64,000 nt of DNA, taken from the NCBI GenBank assembly GCA_946965045.2, contig OX337235.1:744001-808000 (forward strand), in the 5' to 3' direction. Under the pieces are notes generated by a model. The model saw only the letters and a list, made by a program, of their open reading frames with translations. It was not told the origin of the DNA and ran no database searches. Below, piece by piece: positions 51,972 to 62,654 of the stretch. This DNA is from Epithemia pelagica (lineage: Eukaryota; Bacillariophyta; Bacillariophyceae; Surirellales; Surirellaceae). The stretch's first letter is position 1. Every line of letters starts with the position of its first letter. The translations under genes and the position numbers were made by a program.

Positions 51972-52776
51972 GAGTTGTATCATGGGCATTGTTTTTAAAT
52001 ACATTCATGGTAGAGTTCGATTCGTTGTTTGATCCATTTGGGCGGCAATCATTTTACATTATAGAGACTGCGCCATATAGAGATGGATTCGGTAGAGTAA
52101 TAACGAAGGTAGATTCATGCTATAGCTCGACGGGAAAGTCAAGTGAAATAAGGGCTAGAGTTAATAACTGATGAGATATATTACGAACACACCCATCTCG
52201 GTTGTTGGTAACATACATACCAACGTGCAATCAAGTTATGCTTCTTCTCTTTTTCCCTTGTCTTCTCTCGCTACTCGCGACTTGTGCCATCCCGTCCTCG
52301 GCCCGTAGGTCGGAAGAGGGACCTGGCTCGTTGTTCAATATAGAAATGATGGCCCCATCGTCCCTCCTAGGTGTCTAGACGGTGATAGGGCGTGGGGTAT
52401 GATTCGAAGGCTGAAGCCTTGTGGAACATAGTTCGATCACAGATTTTGATTGCAAGAGACAAAGTTCTGGGCTAGAAAAACGTTATTCCCCAGCGGTAAC
52501 GCGGTGTCTTGTTGGTCACTCATATTCCATGCATTCCCTTACTCAAATGAATGGAAGATGCATGACTCAAGCGCGACTGATACTTACCTAGTCTGGGGTG
52601 TAAACAAAAGCATGTGATTACATCAAAACCTCATCCACAAACCATCGAAGAACGATCACCCGTACACACCACGACAGGAACAGCAAGAGCAGCATATACG
52701 CTTGCACTACAAAAATCATCAACAGAAAGAACGACAAGGACAGTGATTAACAGATGCAACAGCACCAACCACCAGA
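51972..52776. other. Intergenic region, no supported gene
   Basis: There are only short frames, and the region just before 52777 is A/C-rich. A small hairpin AAGGCTGAAGCCTT lies near 52409. No tRNA-like fold was convincing. Confidence 0.4.
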
Positions 52777-53316
52777 ATGACGACAACGACGAGAGGAGGA
52801 TCAACGGAGGCGGTGTTGGTTATGGACACCGACTTTGAAGTGGTGAACAGTAAGGAGTTCGATCTACTGCTGACAGATATCAAGGGTGAAGCAATTCGGG
52901 AAATGGAAATTGACGGCGTGAAGCACTTGTCGGAGGTTGCCAGTGGTGATGATGGTGTCTCGCATGACATCAGTGTCTTGAACGGAGTCACGTTTGGCGA
53001 CTATTCGAGGGTTCTCGTGAAAGCCGTATTGACCGCCAACGGAAACTCTCGGAATGCCATCATGTTGGTGGATACCGCATCGCCCTACACATTCTTGACG
53101 GGCGAGACCTTGAAAGCACTGCAAATCAATCTGGAAGATCAACCAGACAATCAAGAAGCTTTCATATTACTGGTAAACGGACAGCGCACCAAAGCTCATT
53201 TGTCCAAGGCTCACTTTGCGGATGTGAACATTTTGGGTACCAACTTTTTGGACTTTTGTGAACTCACCATCCACTACCCCCTGAAAAAAGCTCTCATCAA
53301 GATTGTTCCGGTATAA
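52777..53316 (+). CDS. Single-domain retropepsin-like aspartyl protease
   Basis: The ATG at 52777 gives 179 residues. Residues 90-175 form a retropepsin-like unit: the catalytic-loop candidate IMLVDTASPYTFLTGETLKAL (D-T-A, where D-T-G is usual), a flap-like middle, and the closing NILGTNFLDFCELTI, which fits the conserved ILG-x-DFL strand of retropepsins. One such lobe would act as a homodimer. Nothing else of a retroelement is adjacent, so this may be a domesticated protease or a binding domain that has lost activity. The family assignment is by motif only. The N-terminal 75 residues are acidic. Confidence 0.6.
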   Translation: MTTTTRGGSTEAVLVMDTDFEVVNSKEFDLLLTDIKGEAIREMEIDGVKHLSEVASGDDGVSHDISVLNGVTFGDYSRVLVKAVLTANGNSRNAIMLVDTASPYTFLTGETLKALQINLEDQPDNQEAFILLVNGQRTKAHLSKAHFADVNILGTNFLDFCELTIHYPLKKALIKIVPV

Positions 53317-53582
53317 TATGCAGTCGGCTTGTCCTGGCGGATACAATCTAGTGCAACGTCAAGCTAGTGTATTTCAAATCGTTGTAGTAGTGTTCCAGTC
53401 TGGGAATCGAGGCATCCTCTACAACTACTATACTAAAACCACGTGTGATGGGAGCTCTCGCCAAAAAAAAGGCTCCCTTGTTCGATGGAACATGCTCTAC
53501 GAGGCCACCCTCCGCATGTACAATCCATAAAAAACACCAATCCAGAGAGAGAGAGAGTGCCTCGTGTGCGTGTGCGCGCGTG
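53317..53582. other. Short intergenic region
   Basis: It contains a brief (GA)n stretch near 53543 and nothing else recognised. Confidence 0.4.
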
Positions 53583-54469
53583 TTAGGATGGAGAGGAGGG
53601 TGGCGGCGAGGAGGAGGAGGGTGGTGCTGTGGAAGAGGGTGGTGGTGCGGGCGTTGCTGCGGGTGCGGCTGCTGGTGCTTGGGGCATGGTGGCGGCATAA
53701 TAGTCATCCATGGCCTTGGCCATTTCAATATCCTTGTGCGACACGCCTTGACATTCATGAGTGGTCAAGGTCACGTCCACGACATTGTACACATTGAACC
53801 ATTCGGGATGATGATCCATTTGTTCCGCCAACAAGGCCGATCGTGACATGAAGGCCCAGGCTTGATTGAAATTGCCAAAGAGGAAGCGTTTGGAAATGGC
53901 ATTGCGCGATGGATCCTAATAATAGATACCAGAATGAGATGATGACGATTCATGTCGAGAAAAGAGAATCGTTGTAGATTGGGTAAAGACAGAGTGATAG
54001 AGAGAGAAATAGGACAATATAAGAAGAAGAAGAAGAAGAAAACAAAGAATCGCCAAGAACCATTGACAGTAGATGCAACAGAGTTGTCAGCATGAGAGAG
54101 AGAGAGAGCAAGAGACCAAACCACGAGAGGTAAGACTTTTTGCTTGGGGTTTCCAAAACGAATGGAAGTTGGAGAACCAAACGTACGTACCTTGGTCCAG
54201 GGATGTGGATTCATCGTGTTGCTGCCAGTAGTCGCTCCCAAGGTGGTTTGCAAGGCTGTTTGTCGTTCTTCCTCCGTCAAGGCACTGACGGTCGATACGG
54301 CCATGCGTTGCAATTGTTGCGACTGTGGACGACGAATTTTGTGCCCCGTCACGATAAAACGATGTCGGGCATGACCCTTTTGACCCAAACTGCGTACCAA
54401 ACTACTTTTTCGGGAATGATGTCGTGCCGCTGCCGCGGATGCCCCCAAGGTCAAGGCCGGTGTCACCAT
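53583..54469 (-). CDS. Pterin-4a-carbinolamine dehydratase, two exons
   Basis: Exons are 54469-54191 and 53915-53583 (AAG|GTACGT donor, TTATTAG acceptor, 275-bp intron, phase 0), giving 203 residues. Residues 1-65 are basic with Ala and Ser, a likely organellar presequence. The PCD domain runs from [10 protein letters not shown] to about 170: [21 protein letters not shown], then [21 protein letters not shown] (the active-site HHPEW...THE), then [16 protein letters not shown]. The enzyme dehydrates 4a-hydroxytetrahydropterins, recycling pterin cofactor. After the domain comes an unusual Pro/Ala/Ser tail of about 30 residues. It is divergent from folC. Confidence 0.9.
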
Positions 54470-54619
54470 GATGATGCTAGTATTATTCTCGTACGACGAG
54501 GCCTCGAGGAGTCGAATGAGTTGAATTCAACAGTGTAGTTTGTGCGTGTCTCGCGTTTGGTGTTTCGTTGTGCGGAGGATATATAGGCTGTGCTGTGGTG
54601 TGTATGGACGAATGGATTC

Positions 54620-54620
<1 letters not shown>

Positions 54621-54696
<76 letters not shown>

Positions 54697-54697
54697 T
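54621..54697. repeat. (GTT)n trinucleotide microsatellite
   Basis: About 25 repeats, 150 bp upstream of the PCD gene start (CAA repeats in its leader). Frames through it encode only homopolymers. Confidence 0.95.
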
Positions 54698-54869
54698 GTT
54701 CGGGGGACAGTGAGTGTGAATTCGTTTCGAGTGGTGCTTGTCTTGTGTGCACGGAGGCAATCGATGGTTCGGTTGCTCGTCGTCTTGCTCTCTTGCTGCT
54801 GCAAGGTATTGTTGCTTGTTGCGCAAGGATGGATCGTGATGTCTTGTCGTCAATGTCTCAATGAGAGAG

Positions 54870-55580
54870 AAAGCAACGTTCTCTGATTCGGAGATTCTGC
54901 TTTTCTTGTATTTCTTCTGGGAGGCTTGGAGGAGAGCAGTCTATTGTTGTAGTATAGTTTGTAGTATAGAGAGAATGGGTGTCTGCGTCGTTCTTCCGAT
55001 CATTCAGAGGAGGTTGTCAACACCATTCTGTTTTGGCGCGAGAAGAAAAGAACCGAAGATCTCATGGATCATCTGGAAAAAAGGTTCGGCTTCACACCCA
55101 TCAAGACACAGATCAGACATATTAGAAGACATACCTTTTTAAGTGGTTTTTGACGACAAAGACTGTCCCAAGACAGTCGGGAGTAGATCGAATTCGGAAG
55201 AGAATGGAAACGTTCGCATTTCGATGCGGATGCGTATTCGAAAATTGAATATGGTCAAATATACAGTCCTGTTTGAATATATGTTCTCGGTTTTATGGAG
55301 AATTACTCGGGACTCAGCTCAGCATATGCATATAATATTACGTTACATCATCATATTCAATATTCATTCGTTCCCTCCCACCTCCCACGCACCCCACAAA
55401 TCTTTCTTGCTTGCATCTTCCATCACTCATCGAACGACGAGAGAAAGGCAGAAAGAACCCACTGAACCAACCATCTTGAGTATAAAATTAGAATTGCGGT
55501 TGTGGATCGAACAAGTGGGAGAAACAAAGACCCAAGAACACGCGTCAAAGAACCAATACCACCACCACCAACACCTGTGA
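54870..55580. other. Divergent intergenic region between the PCD gene and folC
   Basis: The two genes are head-to-head with about 1.1 kb between their first ATGs. No further gene is supported. Confidence 0.4.
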
Positions 55581-57935
55581 ATGCACCACGAGGAGTGGAT
55601 GCGACGCATTTGGTGTGTGCATCTACCATTCGTATCCAACCGTGTGGTGGTTGCAGTGTCTCGCTGGTTCTTGTTCTTGTGGTTGTTGGTGAGCCCCGTG
55701 ACAACAAGGGCGCATACATCAGCCGGAGGACCGCCACATTCTTCGCCTTCTTCTTCTTCTGGTTCCTCTGTTGTTGTACCACCACACCAGCACGGTATGG
55801 TCCGTTGGGGACGTGTTTCCGCATCGTTTCCTCACCACCACCACCGATCGATCACAAGACCCTTGGCCTCCTCCTGGTCGGATCCATTCTCATTCTCCTA
55901 CACATCCACAAAAGCAACACGACAACGAAACCTGCCGTCTCGTTTCCAAACCTTGGCATTCCAATCCTTTTCGTCGTCGTCGTCGTCGTCTTCTTTTTCT
56001 TGTCGGCTCGGCACGACAAAGACAAATTCGATTCGACGATCCACCTCCTACTCTACGACCAGTAAAAGCCGTCGTTTCGTTCATTCTTTTTTGTGGCACC
56101 CCATACCAACCAGTACCAGGAGAAGTACAAGTTTCCCTGCTGGTCCGATTCTCCATTCTCGACAACGACAACGACTGTTTGGAACGTCTTTTCCAGACTT
56201 GCCTCCCGCCACTCCATCCTCCGCCGACCACAAAATGTCCCACCACAAGAACAACTCGACCACCACCGCACCCAAGGATTCCTCTTCGAATGACACTGTC
56301 AATCCTGATTCGTCTTTTCCTGTTTCGTATACACCCTACGAACAATAACAATGGGTCCGTCGCTTGTACATGACCAATTTGTTTCATCCCGTCAAATTGG
56401 GATTGGAAAATTCCCATGCATTGTACCATGCCTTGGGACGACCCTTGGACGACATTCCCGTCCTTCATGTCGCTGGTACCAATGGCAAGGGCAGTGTCGT
56501 GACCAAACTGGCCACCACCTTGCAACTCCAAACTTCTGCCGCCGTCGGCATGTTTGTCTCGCCCCACATTTCCTCCTTTCGTGAACGCATGCAAATCAAT
56601 GGCGCCTGCATTACCGAAGACGAAGTTGTCGAGTATTTGCCCCGCATTTACGATGCCTGTGTCCAACACGATATTCCTGCCACCTTTTTTGAAATTACCA
56701 CCGCCTTGGCCATGGTCTATTTTCAACAACGAAACGCGACGGTCGTCGTCTTGGAAACGGGTTTGGGCGGACGCTTGGATGCCACCAATGTCCTGACCAA
56801 TCAAAGTGTCGTGCTGGCCATTATCACGTCGATTGGATTGGAACATACCCGTATATTGGGCGATACCGTGGAATTGATTGCCCGGGAAAAGGGAGGCATC
56901 ATCAAACCCAATGTTCCCGTCTTGGTGGGACCACATGTGCCCCATGCCGTCTTGCAACAATGTGCCGTGGAAAAACAGGCGAGTGCCTATTACAAGAGTA
57001 CGGAGGTACTCCCGTTGGACGACGACAACACATTGAACGACAATGACTTGGAGGATTATGATTTGGAAAATACTCGCATTGCGCAAGCCGCCTTGCACTT
57101 GGTGGCACAGTCTCATCCCCACTTGTGCCACGGCTTGACACCGCAACTCATTGCGCAAGGCACGTCGGTGCGTCCCCCCTGTCGCTTTGAACAATTGCAA
57201 ATTCCCTGGAACAATAATGATCCAACGACGACCGACGACGACACGGCAAACCACAACAATAAGGACGACGACGACGACGACAAGACGATTACCGTCATTT
57301 TGGATGTGGCGCACAATCCACCGGCCATGGACTATTTGGTCCGAAAATTGCATGCCACCTTTGCAACGAATGACGACACGACAAATCAAGCGACTGTGTT
57401 TCACATGGTGGTGGGCATGTCCAGTGACAAGGATTTGGCCTTGTGTGGACAAGCGGCCCTCCAGGCCGTTCAAGGAGACGCCTCGCGGATTTACTTGGTG
57501 GAAGCGGCCCATCCTCGAGCGGCCAAATTGGACGATATCTTGCAAGCCAACCACCACCAGGTTGGAGCTGAAACGGAGGAGGAGGAGCAGGGACCAGGTG
57601 GGTTACTAGCCTCGTGTCAGTACAATCGCGACGATCCCTCCGTCACCTTTCAAATTCAAAACGCCTTGACGCACATTCGTCAGAGTCACAACCATAGCAG
57701 CTCTACCGAACGACACGTGTTGGTGATTTGTGGCAGTGTCTTTCTCATGGCCGAAGCCCGACAAGCCTTGGGCATTCAGGAACCGCGCGATTCCCAATAC
57801 ATTGCCGAGGTGGCCGGGGCGGGGTCTCGCTTTGGACAAGAAAATTTTGGCAATTCGGGTGGTATCACAACCTTGTCGTCGTCCTCGACCACGACGACAA
57901 CAACTGCCGACGACAAGGACAGTCAGTCCAAGTAG
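55581..57935 (+). CDS. folC: Folylpolyglutamate synthase/dihydrofolate synthase, with in-frame TAA in the leader
   Basis: The enzyme adds glutamates to folates (and may make dihydrofolate). The ATG at 56370 gives 521 residues with every key motif: HVAGTNGKGSV (P-loop, about 36), SPHISSFRERMQING, FFEITTALAMVYF, LETGLGGRLDATN, EHTRILGDTVELIAREKGGI and ILDVAHNPPA. An in-frame open stretch of 255 codons from ATG 55581, with a signal-like segment (WFLFLWLLVSPVTTRAHT) and Ser-rich linker, runs straight into it but is cut by TAA at 56346-56348. The bases around the TAA encode PYEQ-stop-QWVRRLY, which looks like the normal FolC N-terminus. So the TAA is a lesion, a sequence error, or separates a targeted from a cytosolic form. 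No intron removes it. Confidence 0.88.
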
Positions 57936-58652
57936 TACCACTCGAACCGGATAGAGTTGTTCCATATTGCCATGGCTTGCTGGTGAAACCACGACGATAT
58001 ACACCCGAGAGTCTTCAACCTATGATTATTCTGTAAATATATTTTCTAGAAGATACAAAACCAAGGACGCCTGTCTATGTTCATCTTCCGGTATCGATGT
58101 ACCTAGTATACAAGAGGTGGTAACCATGTCTAATCTAGGGGTAAACTTGTAGTAGTAGCTTGCGAAGGGTGGTTCGGGTTGGTTGCCCAAAGAGCAACAA
58201 TGCGTGTACGTCCCTCCCTGGAGAGTGTGAACGAGTTTGAGGATGCAAAGAGATTGAGATTCGTTTGTCGATAAAAAATGTTGAAGGGAAAAAAGTGGAA
58301 TGGCGTTCCCTTTGAATGCAGAGGATGAATCCGGTTTCTGAAAGGTCCTTTTCATTACCGTGCGCAATCTGTGTACTGTGTAAAGTGGATGGATGGAACA
58401 TTGAGATAGGGCTTTCAAGGTTGATACGACCGATCTCATAGTATGAAGATGAACGGTCGTAAATACATTTCGAAGCTGCGATCTATCATTTGTTCCGATC
58501 CGGGTGAGTAAGTGACACCGCTTCGTGTTTCCATCCAAAACGGAGCTCCCACGAATGCATGCAATCGTCCTGAATGATATCATTGGACGTTTTGTCGAAT
58601 GCGAATTTCCCCAGTAAAAAGTATGTACGTTGTGACAAGTAATCGTTGGTTT
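57936..58652. other. Intergenic region between convergent folC and bZIP genes
   Basis: No gene supported; frames are short and without domains. Confidence 0.4.
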
Positions 58653-61171
58653 TCACGTGTCCGTTTCAATTCCCCCACCAATGGCCCAATCTTCATCGAC
58701 AAAGGACATGAGGAAATCTTCGGCCGCTTCGGAGGACCAGATTTCTTCGGGAACGACACCCAAACATCCCGACGATACGGATCGTCGTTGTTGTTTGAGA
58801 TCGGGTTCTCCTCCCAATGGAATCATGCTACTGGTAGCAGCCGAGGAAAGCATGGCGGGACCCGACGAGGAGGTATCCATGGACGACAGAGGAACCATGT
58901 AGGGGGTCGGAGCCGGCGTGGCCGACAAGACGGCAACGGGAACTGGATCGGGCAGTGGCATGCCATTGAGTCGCATCGTATCCGGATCGACATCGTCAAT
59001 GCCAAAATCCGTGGATGACAAGGGTACCTCGGGACGTGGTGGTTGTTGTTTGGTGGACCGAAACGACGACGACGATGGTGGTTCCGTTGTGGTGGTGGTT
59101 GTCGTGGATACCGTGGTACTATGAGCTTGTGGAGGTGGAATAATGGCTTGGACATGTCCCAACGTTTTTTGGACAATGTCGGCGGCCGCGGCTTGTGCCG
59201 CCATGGGATCCACAGAGGGACGATGCGATTGGCGTTCTTCCGTATCGTCCACACTCATTTCCGAGGCACTCCGTTTCAAGGATCCCGTGGAAGCAAAGGT
59301 CGAATCGCGACTCAATGGTTTGGAGGCGGTCGTGTCCAGGGCATCGCCATGTGTAGGATTCTTGCCTCCGCCGCCTTCGCCCGATCGCGCTCCCAGCGAT
59401 TCAAACGAGGGACGTCGCGACAGCTTTTTCAAGGCGGGACCCGTCACCATGGGAGCCGCCATGGGAACCGCTTGGTGAATTTGCGCCAAGCGATGATTCA
59501 AAATGTACAAATTGGCCGCCACATGTTGATGTGGCGTCAATTGGTACCTTGGTTCCTTGGTGGTAGTTGTGGTGGGTGGAGCCCCAAAGGTGGGTGGCCG
59601 TTGCCGCAACCGCGCCAGAGTGGGCGACGCTCCACCGACCTTGGAAGCCAGGTAGGCAGCCAGTTGGACGCGTTGTCCTTCCGTCAAGAGGGACGTCATT
59701 TGACGTTCGCGATTGCCAATGGCCAAGGCCAAGGATTGCGTGACTTGATGGGCCGTGGCCATGGTGGTGGTACTGGCATGGGCCGTGTGTCGGGACAACC
59801 ACGAATCGGCCCCCTGCAAGAGACTTCGTTGGTGCAGGCGCACCTTTTCTTCTTGGTCATAACTCAAGCCAATTTCGTTGCAAAACAAGGGCCACATGGT
59901 CTGCGCCGGCGTCACGCGGTCCGTGCCATTTTGCAACATCTAGAAGAATCGTAGATACGAGAAATGATAGTCCACGGACAATTATAGTTCATGGGAACAA
60001 AAATCGACAAGGAGAGAGAGATGGAAACAAACAGACAGACATCGCGCGCGTCAGAAGACAGAGGGGACAGACACAATTGTCGTTGACACGACAGTACATG
60101 AACACTTACTCGTTCGCCAATGCGGGCGGCCGACAATCGTTCGCTGGCGGCTCGTCCCCCGCGAAAAAAGTCATCGGCTTGCAGGGTCAACCACAAGGCA
60201 AATTTGTGCGCCGGTGGAGCACAAAACGAGTGCAATTGTTGAGCGCCAAAGGTGGCGGCCACGCGGAGTTCGGCACTAGTTCTCAACAAGACGGAGGGCA
60301 AGGGCAGTTTCGTGGTCAACGTTGCATGTGCGGCTCGTTTGGCCCGGACGCGACCCACGGCATGGGCGGCATGATGGCGACGACCGCAATCCATTTCGTG
60401 ACTGAGCTGCGAAACGCGTTCTTCCAACACCTCCAAGTATTGTTTGCGACGGCGACGACTGAGACGGGCCGATTCGCGATTGCGTTCCAAGCGTTTTTGA
60501 CGACGATTCTTGAGACCACTACTACTACTGGCGGCCGTTGTCGTTGTTGTTGTCGTTGTGGTTCCTGTGATTGTACTGGAACTGGCATCGTCCGGCACCG
60601 TGCTCTTGACTGGATCCGCGCATGCCATCAAGGACGAAGAAGAGAGTGCCGCGTTGGGAACTGGTTCCTTGTGCATCATGGTGGTGGTGGTTGTTTGTGC
60701 CCTGGATTTGGGCGACAGGTCCATGGCCATGAACGACGACGAGGAGGTATTGGTACTGCTTTTGGGTGTGGTGGGAGCACTCCACCTCATGGCGGTAGTA
60801 GTAGTACTTGTTGTTGTTGTTGTTGTTGTGGTAGGTTGTGGCGAAGCGACGAGGGGCGAATCAATTTGCATGCGCTGCAGGGCCAAGGGAGCCGATGCCA
60901 CAGCAGCTTGTTGGCCGGCTGTGGCGGTTGTCGGAGATGGGGCTCCCAAGGGTCTCGGCACCACAGTACTAGTGTTATTGTTGTTGATGGTGGTGCGTGG
61001 TTGAAAGGGATTGGGCGTGGTCAAGGAAGTGGCAAAAGACGGAGGGGCCGTGGTGGTGGTTGTGGAAGAAGGACCCATGACAATGTTGTTCAACGCCAGG
61101 ACGGCAGCCGAGGCGGCGGCATGTTTGTCGGTCGGATTGGAGGGATGAACCACGACGGACGATTCGCTCAT
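58653..61171 (-). CDS. bZIP transcription factor, two exons
   Basis: Exons are 61171-60110 and 59939-58653 (CGA|GTAAGT donor, TTCTAG acceptor, 170-bp intron, phase 0), giving about 782 residues. The first 225 are Thr/Ser/Asn-rich. The basic region RRQKRLERNRESARLSRRRRK (N-x7-R pattern) is at about 240-260, followed by a short zipper, QYLEVLEERVSQLSHEM. A segment of about 80 residues then leads to the intron. Exon 2 begins MLQNGTDRVTPAQTMWPLFCNEIGLSYDQEEKVR, a conserved-looking helical region (about 130 residues) that I recall only as a C-terminal companion of some diatom bZIPs, then a long disordered tail ending in acidic DFLMSFVDEDW, a possible activation segment. The stop is TGA. Confidence 0.85.
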
Positions 61172-62654
61172 GCTAGTAGTGTGTGGCGAACGTGATGGTT
61201 GCCTAATTGTGGATCCTTTCTTGATCAGTCTTGCCTTGTTCCTGTTCTTTGGTTGTAGATTGATGTGAAGAGGGACACTGCAAGAGAGACAAGATACCAA
61301 TGGTGTGTGTTCCAAAGTCCAGGCGAATGAGAAGGGACATTCAAGAGAGAGAGAGAGAATGAATTCTCCTTGGAAGTTCAAAAGCGCGTACGTTTTGATG
61401 GTGATGCTTGCTCAGAGCGCTCAAACTGTCGGAGTCCTGCGAATCAAGTCACACTCTCTCTCTATCAACTGCAAGATGTTCAGACGGGGCGAACTCTTTC
61501 TCTCATTTTCTCATCGCCCTCGTCCATTGTCTCGCCAACATTCATGCCGACGAGAGGATTCTGGCGCATACGTCAGCCCCGTACAATCCAGTCCACAGTC
61601 ACGCGTATGTGGCAAGCGCGACCGACACAACGCGAACTTTGCTCCTACACTTTCCGTCCGTCTCAAAGCGTTCCCATAATTGAAAACCATCACGAGGAAC
61701 GCTTTTCTCCAACCGGTACCGGATGAAATTACTCCTGGACGGTTACCATACTAAAAGTCTCAAATCGACGTTGTATTTCAATACAGTTAGAATCTGAGTA
61801 GTTTTTGCGTTCGAGTTGACGTGGACTTCAGCTGCTCGTTGGTCTTCTTCACGTGCCTCTCCGCCGTTTTCGCCCTCTCGCGAAAGGATCGCGCAAACAA
61901 CAAGAGACAAACATCAAACGCGCAACCATCGCAACCATCTTATGGACAGTTCCCCTCTCTCCTTGTGCGTATCATGACAAAATGATGGGTGTTTTGGACT
62001 GTCCAGGAGAGAGTGTTCCAAGAGTCAAGCGATCTGCCCAAAAGGGTGGTCCGTACAACAACTACCTTGGTAGTTCGGTCCTGGCTTTGTTTTGAAATCA
62101 GTTCCGATGGATACCGAGCGGATTACCCCTTCTGTTTCTTGAGAGAACGACTCCGTACCACGTTCACAGAAATCACCAAGACTATTCCATGGCAAATCAT
62201 CCCATTCCGCAACTTTCTCCAGAATCAGTTGCCATGCTGCGCTGCGCACACATTATGTGTGTGTTCGGGTGCTGTGGAACGGCATGGCCGGAAATCCAAC
62301 GATACTACGACAAGAGAGAAATCACACTCCGACAAAACGAAGGGCCCTGTAGGAGGAACTCAAACGAGTACACATACACATGCACATCAACGGACAGGGG
62401 AAACGAGATACGACACTGTCATTTCCTTCCTCCCAATAATAAGGTTGTCCGGGCAGCCGTGTCTTGGGGCACTGCACTTGGTGTGTTACTTGGATTCCCG
62501 CTCCTGACGTCAAACATGAGTTGATGGTGTCAGACCGGATGCGAGCGAGCGCACGTTCGCTTCCTGTTCTCTTTTCCATCATGGTAATCCTTTGTGTTTT
62601 GGTCTCACAAAACTCTTATCCGAACTGATTTGATTTCAAAATCCCTGATCATGT
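61172..62654. other. Intergenic region, no supported gene
   Basis: Several frames of 60-170 codons overlap on both strands, but none shows a domain, good start or splice signals. It probably holds the divergent promoters of the bZIP and EEP genes. Confidence 0.4.

Noticed and set aside
52300-52560. Possible tRNA-like or structured RNA
   Set aside because: A small hairpin and a TTCGATC-like string are present, but no cloverleaf can be drawn.
55890-57557. A 555-codon minus-strand frame opposite folC
   Set aside because: It is antisense to a clear enzyme, with low-complexity composition and no domain.
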